Origin: Clostridiaceae bacterium | GTDB taxonomy: Bacteria > Bacillota > Clostridia > Saccharofermentanales > UBA5734 | NCBI GenBank assembly: GCA_012522285.1 | Contig: JAAYKS010000162.1 | Span: forward strand, 1-5,312 | Reading direction: 5' to 3' | DNA: 5,312 bases | Shown: positions 1 through 5,312 of the stretch, piece by piece | Layout: each line of letters opens with the position of its first letter | Numbering within the stretch: the stretch's first letter is position 1 | Notes under the pieces: model-generated | The model's input: only the letters and a program-made list of their open reading frames with translations | Database searches by the model: none | What the model was told of the DNA's origin: nothing | Position numbers and translations under genes: made by a program

Positions 1-10
1 ACCCGGATGC

Positions 11-1846
11 TCAGTCGGCTTTGCGCGACCGGGTTTTTGCGCGCTGTTCACTGTTCAGGATCCGTTTCCGCAATCGGATGTTTTTGGGTGTGACCTCAAT
101 CAACTCGTCGTCCGAAACAAATTCCATACACTGCTCGAGGCTCATCTGGATCGGAGGCACCAGCCGAAGCGAGTCATCCGAACCGGATGCGCGCATGTTG
201 GTCACGTGCTTTTTCTTGCACACATTGACGACGCTGTCCTCGTTTTTGGGACTGGAACCAACGATCATGCCCTCGTAAATCGGCTGGCCGGGTGAGATAA
301 ACAGGTTGCCGCGTTCCTGTGCGTTGTACAAACCGTATGTCATGGCATCGCCGGATTCCCACGCGACCAGGACCCCGTGGCTGCGAATGTCAATCTCGCC
401 CTTCCAAGGCTCGTACCCTGAAATCGTGCTGCTCATTATACCATTGCCCCTGGTGTCGGTCAAAAACTCCGACCGGTACCCGATCAGCCCGCGGGAAGGG
501 ATGGAAAACTCCATGCGCGTATACCCTTTTTCGGGCGGATGCATCCCGGTCATTTCAGCTTTTCGGGATCCCAGCTTCTCGATCACCACGCCGACATATT
601 CGTCGGGGACGTCGACCACCAAGACCTCGATCGGCTCGCACTGGACTCCGTCCACTTCGTGCAGGATCACCTTGGGCTTGGAAATCTGGAACTCGTAACC
701 CTCCCGCCGCATTGTTTCGACCAAGATGGACAAGTGCAGTTCTCCACGGCCTTTCACCACGAAGGACTCGGTGGTGTCGGTGGTCTCGAGCCGCATGCTC
801 ACATTGGTTTCAATTTCGCGGAACAGACGGTCGCGCAAATGACGGGACGTGACAAATTTTCCTTCTTTGCCGGCAAACGGACTGTCGTTGACCGAGAAGG
901 TCATCGCGATGGTCGGTTCGTCGATGTTCACAAAATCGAGCGCTTCCACCATGTCGGGTGAACAGATCGTCTCGCCGATCGCGATGTCTGAAATGCCCGC
1001 CACACAGACGATTTCTCCAACCCCCGCCGACTGGACCTCTTGCCGGCTCAGACCGCTGAAACGCAGCAGTTTGGCGACCCGGGTGTTGCGTACGCCGGGG
1101 CCCGTCTCTCCGCACACCGTGGCCTGCTGTCCCATTCGGATGGTTCCGCGTTCGATGCGACCGATCGCGATCCGCCCGATGTAGTTGTCATAGTCGATGT
1201 TGGACACCAACATCTGCAGCGGCGCCTCGCTGTCCCCCACCGGGCAGGGGATGTGCTCAACCACCGCGTCCAGCAGCGGCAGGATGTTCCCATCCTCGGT
1301 GGGTGGTTTGCCCCTGGAGGCGACTCCCAGCCGGGCAGAGGCATAGACGACCGGGAAGTCCAGCTGGTCTTCGTCTGCACCGAGCTCGATGAACAGATCG
1401 AGCACCATGTCGACCACTTCCATCGGCCGTGCGTCCGGGCGGTCGGTCTTGTTGATGACCACCACCGGAACCAGCCGCATCGCCAGTGCCTTGCGTAGGA
1501 CAAAGCGGGTTTGCGGCATCGGCCCGTCGAACGCGTCGACCACCAGTAGCACACCGTCGACCATTTTGAGCACCCGCTCGACCTCGCCGCCGAAGTCCGC
1601 ATGTCCCGGCGTATCGACAATGTTGATCCAGGTGTCTTTGTAAATGACGGCGGTATTTTTGGCCAGGATCGTAATCCCGCGCTCCCGCTCAAGTGCGTTG
1701 CTGTCCATGACCTGCTCGGCGACCTGTTCGTTTTCGCGGAAGATCCCGCTTTGCCGGAGCATGGCGTCGACCAGTGTGGTCTTGCCGTGGTCGACGTGCG
1801 CGATGATCGCGACGTTGCGTATATTGCTCATTTCCTTTTTCGACAT
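11..1846 (-). CDS. typA: Ribosome-associated translational GTPase TypA/BipA, complete
   Basis: TypA/BipA is an EF-G-like translational GTPase that binds the 70S ribosome in the cytoplasm; in studied bacteria it supports 50S assembly and growth in the cold or under stress. The 611 residues match the usual family length (about 605-615). Visible motifs: G1 AHVDHGKT at 16-23, switch I RGITI at 56-60, G3 DTPGH at 78-82 with the catalytic His82, G4 NKTD at 132-135 and G5 SAR at 170-172. Beta-barrel domain II (about 210-300), EF-G-like domains III and V (about 310-485) and the BipA-specific C-terminal domain (about 490-600, with GVLVAWESGDAMTYGLYNAQ at 491-510) follow in order. The tail is basic. 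I chose the ATG at 1846 because GAAAGG (1858-1863) lies 11 nt upstream. Met6 (ATG at 1831) fits the family N-terminus equally well, but its AAGGA is only 1 nt away, too close to work well. The gene starts 42 nt after der with no terminator between, so co-transcription is likely. Identity is very secure; the exact start is less so. Confidence 0.97.
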   Translation of the reverse strand: MSKKEMSNIRNVAIIAHVDHGKTTLVDAMLRQSGIFRENEQVAEQVMDSNALERERGITILAKNTAVIYKDTWINIVDTPGHADFGGEVERVLKMVDGVLLVVDAFDGPMPQTRFVLRKALAMRLVPVVVINKTDRPDARPMEVVDMVLDLFIELGADEDQLDFPVVYASARLGVASRGKPPTEDGNILPLLDAVVEHIPCPVGDSEAPLQMLVSNIDYDNYIGRIAIGRIERGTIRMGQQATVCGETGPGVRNTRVAKLLRFSGLSRQEVQSAGVGEIVCVAGISDIAIGETICSPDMVEALDFVNIDEPTIAMTFSVNDSPFAGKEGKFVTSRHLRDRLFREIETNVSMRLETTDTTESFVVKGRGELHLSILVETMRREGYEFQISKPKVILHEVDGVQCEPIEVLVVDVPDEYVGVVIEKLGSRKAEMTGMHPPEKGYTRMEFSIPSRGLIGYRSEFLTDTRGNGIMSSTISGYEPWKGEIDIRSHGVLVAWESGDAMTYGLYNAQERGNLFISPGQPIYEGMIVGSSPKNEDSVVNVCKKKHVTNMRASGSDDSLRLVPPIQMSLEQCMEFVSDDELIEVTPKNIRLRKRILNSEQRAKTRSRKAD

Positions 1847-1888
1847 GCTGTTGTCAGCCTTTCTGTCTTCGGTCGGGTCACAGGGGGA

Positions 1889-3217
1889 TTACAGGTCCTT
1901 GCGTTCCCGTTCGCGGAGGTAGAACCGGATCGGCGTGCCCTCGAAACCGAAGTTCTTTCTAAACTGGTTTTCCAGATATCGTTCGTATGAAAAATGGGAC
2001 AGATTCCGATCGTTCACGAACAGCACGAACTGGGGAGGCCGAACGGCCACCTGGGTCACATAGTAAATCTTGAGATGGCGTCCTTTGTCTTGTGGCGTGG
2101 GCACCATCGCGACGGCCTCAGACAACAGGTCGTTGAGGATGCCGGTTGTCAGGCGGACGCCCGCCTGGGTATAAACTTTGTTGATGCGCTCGAACAGCCG
2201 CTCGACGCGCTGGCCGGTCTTGGCGGAGATGAATTCGATCGGGGCGTAATGCATAAAGGAAAACCGCTCCGCGACTTCCCTGCGGAAGCGCTCGAGGGTG
2301 CCGGTCTCTTTTTCGATCAGGTCCCACTTGTTTACGACGAGAATACAGGCTTTGCCCGCATTGTGTGCCAGTCCGGCCACCTTCGTGTCCTGCTCGGTCG
2401 GACCGCCCTGGGCGTCCACCAGAATGAGACAGACGTCGGCGCGTTCGATCGCGGCCAGGGTCCTGATCATACTGTACTTCTCGATGCTGTCTTCGATCCG
2501 GCTCTTTTTTCTCAGTCCGGCCGTATCGATGATCACATAGTGCCCATACTTGTTCTGCAGGCGGGAGTCGATCGCATCCCGCGTGGTTCCGGGAATGTCG
2601 GAAACGATCGTACGGGCTTCTCCCAGCATGATATTCGCCAGCGACGATTTCCCCGCATTCGGTTTGCCGATGATCGCAACACGGATATCCGGATCCTCTT
2701 CGTCCTCCCCTTCCGCGGGCGGGAACAAGTCATAAATCTGATCCAGAAGTTCGCCCATACCCAGACGGTGAACCGATGAGACCGGACAGGGATCCCCTAG
2801 CCCGAGATTGTAGAATTCGTACACCTCGGGCGGCATGCCGCCGACATGGTCCGCCTTGTTGACCGCGAGCACGACCGGTTTGGCCGACTTCCGCAAAATA
2901 TCCGCAATGTCCATGTCGGCCGCGGTCACCCCGGTCTGGATGTCCACGACAAACACGATCACATCCGCGGTATCGATGGCGATCCCCGCCTGGATGCGCA
3001 TCTCGCGCAGAAAAATGTCGTCCGTATCCGGTTCGATGCCGCCCGTGTCGATGATCACGAAGGGGCGCCCCCGCCATTCGGACTCGGCATACAGACGGTC
3101 CCGGGTCACGCCCGGGGTGTCGTCCACGATCGAAAGCCGGCTACCGGCCAGATAGTTGAACAGTGTCGATTTTCCGACATTGGGCCGTCCGACGACGGCG
3201 ACGATCGGTTTACCCAT
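1889..3217 (-). CDS. der: Ribosome biogenesis GTPase Der (EngA), complete
   Basis: Der is an essential GTPase with two tandem G domains that associates with the 50S subunit during its assembly. The 442 residues are the normal length. G domain 1 shows GRPNVGKST at 10-18, the DDTPGVTRD switch I at 32-40, DTGG at 57-60 and NKAD at 120-123. An acidic linker (EGEDEEDPD, about 169-177) leads to G domain 2 with GKPNAGKSS at 184-192, DIPGTTRD at 207-214, DTAG at 231-234, NKWD at 296-299 and SAK at 331-333. The KH-like C-terminal domain spans about 350-442. The frame stays open for 31 codons upstream, but those residues are unlike Der. The ATG at 3217 gives the canonical MGKPIVAVVGRPN start and has GGAGG at 3228-3232, 10 nt upstream. 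The start overlaps the stop of the DUF512 gene by 8 nt (ATGGGTAA), so translation of the two is probably coupled. All nucleotide-binding motifs are intact. Confidence 0.97.
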   Translation of the reverse strand: MGKPIVAVVGRPNVGKSTLFNYLAGSRLSIVDDTPGVTRDRLYAESEWRGRPFVIIDTGGIEPDTDDIFLREMRIQAGIAIDTADVIVFVVDIQTGVTAADMDIADILRKSAKPVVLAVNKADHVGGMPPEVYEFYNLGLGDPCPVSSVHRLGMGELLDQIYDLFPPAEGEDEEDPDIRVAIIGKPNAGKSSLANIMLGEARTIVSDIPGTTRDAIDSRLQNKYGHYVIIDTAGLRKKSRIEDSIEKYSMIRTLAAIERADVCLILVDAQGGPTEQDTKVAGLAHNAGKACILVVNKWDLIEKETGTLERFRREVAERFSFMHYAPIEFISAKTGQRVERLFERINKVYTQAGVRLTTGILNDLLSEAVAMVPTPQDKGRHLKIYYVTQVAVRPPQFVLFVNDRNLSHFSYERYLENQFRKNFGFEGTPIRFYLRERERKDL

Positions 3218-4604
3218 CTTCAGGCATCCTCCATTCGGTGACTTGATCCAGCCATGCGAGCAGACCAAGGGCATCGGCGCCGCATACGGCCACCTTGACA
3301 CCCAGTTCATTTCCCAGCTGTTCCGGCGTCCAGTCGTCCAGGAACACGTCGCCGTCCGCCCGCAACATGGTGGCGGGCACTACGAGAATCCCGTCCGGAT
3401 CCGCTTGCAGCCCGGACGCCATCTGTGCGGCGATGTCCGCTCCGGTCAGCAGTCCCGCGACCGTCACGGTTTCGCCGAAAAACGAGTTGCGCACCGTATG
3501 GGTGCTCCAGCGGATTCCATACGTTGCCTGAATCGCCTCCGTATACCGGTCCAGCAGCGGACCAAAGTCCGTACCGGTGACGGCGTGGACCGAAACGGAC
3601 GGGCGTCCTGCGCGGTTTTGGATCCATGTCTTCCACGCGGGTATCGTCCGACGATCCGCCAGACCTTCTTCCAGTTCGCTCCGGAACAAGGACACCATGC
3701 CCACACCGTTTTCGAGCTGCGGAAAATCCTCATAGGTATCCGCGTCCGGAAGCTGCTGTCCGGCGCGCAGGTAGAATTCGTCGGACGGGAAGACCAGTCG
3801 GGTTCCCCGCTCTGCGAGGAACCGCCGCTGCCAGCCGTGCGAAGCCTCGATCACCGCAGCGGCCTCTTCCTTCCCGTACGGCTGGAGAGCCGGCAGCCGG
3901 TTCTCGTCCCGATAGCGGGTCAGGCCGACCGGAACGACCGAGATGCTCGACAAACGGTCCCCCAACGTCGCAAGTCCGGCGATGGTCTCCTCGAGAACGG
4001 TGCCGTCATTGAGACCCGGCACCAGAACGATCTGGATATTGAGCGAAATGCGGCTACCCGCGATCCGTTGCAGCCGTTCCATGATGTTGCCGGCAAACCG
4101 GTTGTTCATCATAGCGGAACGAACGGCGGGATCCAGCGCGTGCACGGAGATGTTCATCGGAGACAACCGATATCCGACCAATCGCTCGAACTCGGCGTCG
4201 TCCAGGTTGGTGAGTGTCACATAATTGCCGTCCAAGAACGACATGCGCAGATCGTCGTCCTTGAAGTACAGGGAAGGCCGCATGCCGCGCGGCAGCTGAT
4301 CGATGAAACAAAACACGCATCGGTTCGTGCAGCTGCGGCAGTCATCCATCAGATCGGTCTCAAAGAGGAGTCCTATGTCTTCGTCCTCTTCTTTTTCGAT
4401 TTCAACCGCCAGCGTACGTCCGTCTCTGCGGATGGTCAGTACGACCTCCGAAGACGCCATGGCAGTCCGGTAAGCAAACACGTCCTGCACCGGATTTCCG
4501 TCCACCAACAGCAGTTCGTCACCCGCGGTCAAGCCAAGCCGGGCGGCGATGCCGTCCGGTTCCACGCCAGTGATCCAGTGTGTTTTGCGATCAGTTAATG
4601 ACAC
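3210..4604 (-). CDS. DUF512 / COG1625 putative radical SAM Fe-S protein with N-terminal PDZ-like domain
   Basis: The function of this family is not established; it is annotated as a DUF512 protein or an Fe-S oxidoreductase related to NifB/MoaA. The 464-residue product starts with a PDZ-like domain (about 8-65; ITGVEPDGIAARLGLTAGDE at 11-30). A cysteine cluster follows: Cys89, Cys92, Cys96 and Cys99, where 92-96-99 form CxxxCxxC, the spacing that binds the 4Fe-4S cluster in radical SAM enzymes. Next come family-typical blocks: CFIDQLPRGMRPSLYFKDDD at 99-118, the SFLDGNYVTLTNL stretch near 122-134, SPMNISVHALDP at 148-159, QIVLVPGLNDG at 191-201 and SVVPVGLTRYR at 222-232. The C-terminal DUF512 part includes TGTDFGPLL at 343-351 and NSFFGETVTVAGLLTGADI at 373-391. 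No signal peptide or membrane segment is visible, so it is probably cytoplasmic. I chose GTG at 4604, with AGGAG at 4609-4613; the frame stays open to 4769, but that extension crosses a terminator and enters rpmF in another frame. Family assignment is strong; catalysis and substrate are unknown. Confidence 0.93.
   Translation of the reverse strand: MSLTDRKTHWITGVEPDGIAARLGLTAGDELLLVDGNPVQDVFAYRTAMASSEVVLTIRRDGRTLAVEIEKEEDEDIGLLFETDLMDDCRSCTNRCVFCFIDQLPRGMRPSLYFKDDDLRMSFLDGNYVTLTNLDDAEFERLVGYRLSPMNISVHALDPAVRSAMMNNRFAGNIMERLQRIAGSRISLNIQIVLVPGLNDGTVLEETIAGLATLGDRLSSISVVPVGLTRYRDENRLPALQPYGKEEAAAVIEASHGWQRRFLAERGTRLVFPSDEFYLRAGQQLPDADTYEDFPQLENGVGMVSLFRSELEEGLADRRTIPAWKTWIQNRAGRPSVSVHAVTGTDFGPLLDRYTEAIQATYGIRWSTHTVRNSFFGETVTVAGLLTGADIAAQMASGLQADPDGILVVPATMLRADGDVFLDDWTPEQLGNELGVKVAVCGADALGLLAWLDQVTEWRMPEDG
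3228..3232 (-). promoter_or_regulatory. Ribosome binding site of der, inside the upstream gene
   Basis: GGAGG lies 10 nt upstream of the der ATG at 3217, within the last codons of the DUF512 gene. It decides the der start against a longer open frame reaching 3310. Because it lies in translated DNA just before the overlapping stop, ribosomes finishing the upstream gene would release right at the der start. Confidence 0.8.
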
Positions 4605-4608
4605 GGTA

Positions 4609-4613
4609 CTCCT
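4609..4613 (-). promoter_or_regulatory. Ribosome binding site fixing the GTG start of the DUF512 gene
   Basis: AGGAG lies 4 nt before GTG at 4604. The spacing is slightly short but workable. The first conserved residues of the PDZ-like domain (HWITGVEPDG) begin 9 codons later, which fits this start and not the upstream ATG at 4769. Confidence 0.7.
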
Positions 4614-4621
4614 GCCGTTTT

Positions 4622-4663
4622 GAAAACAAAGAAAAACAGCGAGCCAGGCACGCCCCGCTGTTT
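4622..4663 (-). terminator. Rho-independent terminator after rpmF
   Basis: Read on the minus strand, the arms AAACAGCGGG (4663-4654) and CTCGCTGTTT (4643-4634) form a 10-bp stem with one G-U pair around a 10-nt loop. A T-rich run, TTTTTCTTTGTTTTC (4636-4622), follows at once. It lies about 60 nt after the rpmF stop and ends 17 nt before the DUF512 GTG, so it should end most yceD-rpmF transcripts. The other strand lacks a comparable T run after the stem, so it looks one-directional. Confidence 0.85.
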
Positions 4664-4697
4664 CCTCAAGCTCACGCGAATCCCCATCGTTTGCCGC

Positions 4698-4712
4698 CGG
4701 CCCCGGGGGCCG
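4698..4712. repeat. 15-nt GC-only palindrome downstream of rpmF
   Basis: CGGCCCC and GGGGCCG are perfect inverted repeats around a single central base, 10 nt after the rpmF stop codon. As RNA only the outer 4-5 bp could pair, because a hairpin needs a loop. It has no T run of its own. It may help 3'-end stability of the rpmF transcript, be a protein binding site, or be chance in GC-rich DNA. Confidence 0.4.
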
Positions 4713-4722
4713 AACGTCCGAT

Positions 4723-4917
4723 TCAGGACTTTTTCGCTTCCGCCTGGGCCACGACCTCTTTACCAGCATAATATCCGCAAGACTTGCAGACCTTGTGCGG
4801 CATCTTGAGTGTATGGCATTGAGGGCACTCGACCAGGTTGGGAACCGTGAGTTTCCAGTTGGCGGAGTGGGAACGGCGGGTCCGGGCTTTGGACCATTTG
4901 CGTTTCGGGACAGCCAT
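4723..4917 (-). CDS. rpmF: 50S ribosomal protein L32, four-cysteine form
   Basis: L32 is a small protein of the large ribosomal subunit. The 64-residue product begins with the family signature MAVPKRKWSKARTRRSHSAN (1-20), which is highly basic. Cys31-x2-Cys34 and Cys44-x2-Cys47 (CPQC and CKSC) form a zinc ribbon, so this is the zinc-binding version and not the cysteine-free paralogue some bacteria use when zinc is scarce. The C-terminus is slightly long and ends in KKS. The start is clear: GGAGGT at 4925-4930 precedes ATG with 8 nt between GGAGG and the start. The gene lies 44 nt after the yceD-like gene, the standard bacterial pairing, and is followed by a terminator. The common next gene in many Bacillota, plsX, is absent here. 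Confidence 0.97.
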   Translation of the reverse strand: MAVPKRKWSKARTRRSHSANWKLTVPNLVECPQCHTLKMPHKVCKSCGYYAGKEVVAQAEAKKS

Positions 4918-4925
4918 GTTGGTTA

Positions 4926-4930
4926 CCTCC
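4926..4930 (-). promoter_or_regulatory. Strong ribosome binding site of rpmF
   Basis: GGAGG (followed by T) sits 8 nt before the rpmF ATG at 4917, a near-ideal Shine-Dalgarno sequence as expected for a highly expressed ribosomal protein gene. It excludes the longer open frame that reaches 5055. Confidence 0.85.
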
Positions 4931-4961
4931 GTTGTTGTGTCAGAAAACGGCGTTAGCCGGT

Positions 4962-5312
4962 TTACAGCAAATCTTTGAGTCGGCCGAACGGGTTTCGATC
5001 CCCATCCGCGTCGGATGGACAGCCGCAAGGCCCTTTGTTGAGATCCGCTCCGCATGAGGGACAGATCCCGGCGCAGTCAGGACTGCAGAGTTCCCGGATG
5101 GGCAGGGCGGGCAACAGGGTTTCGCGGACCGCGTCCGTGATGTCCACCGTGTAGTCGTCGTATCCGTAGGAATCATCCTCTTCCTCCGGATCCGTATCCT
5201 GCATCCGTTCCCCGGGGATCGGCCGGCTCGACCGGAAGGTCTCGCGGACTCCGACCGACAGGTCCCGCCTGACCGGAGCCAGACAGCGAGCACAGGTGGT
5301 ATTGTATACGAT
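4962..5312 (-). CDS. yceD: YceD/DUF177 family protein, C-terminal part (N-terminus outside window)
   Basis: Only the last 116 residues are visible; the frame is open to the right edge and the family is usually about 165-180 residues, so roughly the first third is missing. DUF177 proteins are small cytoplasmic proteins needed for normal 23S rRNA accumulation in studied bacteria and plastids, and the gene is almost always next to rpmF, as here. The visible part begins VYNTTCARCLAPV, the typical CxxC block (Cys7 and Cys10 of the fragment), followed by the VRETF stretch at 22-26. An acidic stretch (DPEEEDDSYGYDDY at 41-54) precedes the conserved VDITDAVRETLLPALPI (56-72). The cysteine-rich signature CSPDCAGICPSCGADLN (76-92) and CGC (96-98) come next, ending in RLKDLL. 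Six cysteines at 76, 80, 84, 87, 96 and 98 suggest metal binding, which is inference. The methionine at 5204 is internal and not the start, because conserved family sequence continues upstream of it. Confidence 0.93.
   Translation of the reverse strand: MVYNTTCARCLAPVRRDLSVGVRETFRSSRPIPGERMQDTDPEEEDDSYGYDDYTVDITDAVRETLLPALPIRELCSPDCAGICPSCGADLNKGPCGCPSDADGDRNPFGRLKDLL

Noticed and set aside
1994..2779. 261-codon open frame on the plus strand opposite der
   Set aside because: It is antisense to the conserved GTPase, shows no family resemblance and has no convincing ribosome binding site; it is a shadow frame.
3218..3310. 31-residue N-terminal extension of Der
   Set aside because: The extension is unlike Der and lies over the end of the DUF512 gene. 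The ATG at 3217 has a well-placed GGAGG and gives the canonical N-terminus.
3156..4598. 480-codon open frame on the plus strand opposite the DUF512 gene
   Set aside because: It lies almost wholly antisense to a gene with clear family motifs. Its translation is rich in Arg, His, Gln and Asp without recognisable domains, as expected for a shadow frame in GC-rich DNA.
4605..4769. 55-codon N-terminal extension of the DUF512 protein starting at ATG 4769
   Set aside because: It overlaps the end of rpmF in another frame and runs through the terminator. It is low-complexity and basic, whereas GTG 4604 has its own ribosome binding site right before the conserved domain.
4768..4780. TATTAT within rpmF as a possible -10 element for the DUF512 operon
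   Set aside because: No recognisable -35 at proper spacing. The bases encode the conserved GYY of L32, which explains them.
4943..4960. Small hairpin CGGC-TAAC-GCCG followed by TTTT between yceD and rpmF
   Set aside because: The stem is only 4 bp and the T run short. The two genes are normally co-transcribed, so a terminator is not supported.
4940..5293. 117-codon minus-strand open frame overlapping the DUF177 gene
   Set aside because: It is in a different frame from the conserved DUF177 sequence, which is open to the window edge and carries the family cysteine motifs.

Overview
The window looks like ordinary chromosomal housekeeping DNA from a GC-rich member of the Bacillota, most likely class Clostridia. 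The evidence is the DUF512/COG1625 radical-SAM-like protein encoded directly upstream of der, the strong GGAGG-type ribosome binding sites, and a four-cysteine (zinc-ribbon) form of ribosomal protein L32. The assignment below phylum is inference. All five genes are on the minus strand, so transcription runs from the right edge to the left, and almost all of the sequence is coding.

Layout in transcription order: (1) 5312-4962, the C-terminal 116 residues of a YceD/DUF177 protein whose N-terminus lies outside the window; (2) 4917-4723, rpmF (L32), 44 nt downstream; (3) a 118-nt gap holding a GC-rich palindrome and a good intrinsic terminator; (4) 4604-3210, a DUF512 protein with an N-terminal PDZ-like domain and a CxxxCxxC cysteine cluster, starting at GTG; (5) 3217-1889, der (EngA), overlapping the previous gene by 8 nt (ATGGGTAA); (6) 1846-11, typA (BipA), 42 nt downstream. 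The last 10 nt at the left edge are the beginning of the region after typA. No stretch over 300 nt lacks a gene.

The recognisable genes share a theme, the large ribosomal subunit. DUF177 proteins affect 23S rRNA, L32 is a 50S protein, Der is a double GTPase of 50S assembly, and TypA is a ribosome-binding GTPase also linked to 50S assembly. The DUF512 protein is the only member without an established function, and it sits between them, tightly coupled to der. The terminator splits the set into a yceD-rpmF unit and a DUF512-der-typA unit.

I found no mobile element, CRISPR array, tRNA, rRNA or sign of horizontal transfer, and nothing that amounts to a clearly new system. The best lead is the uncharacterised DUF512 protein and its coupling to der. 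Long open frames on the plus strand opposite these genes look like shadows typical of GC-rich coding DNA.
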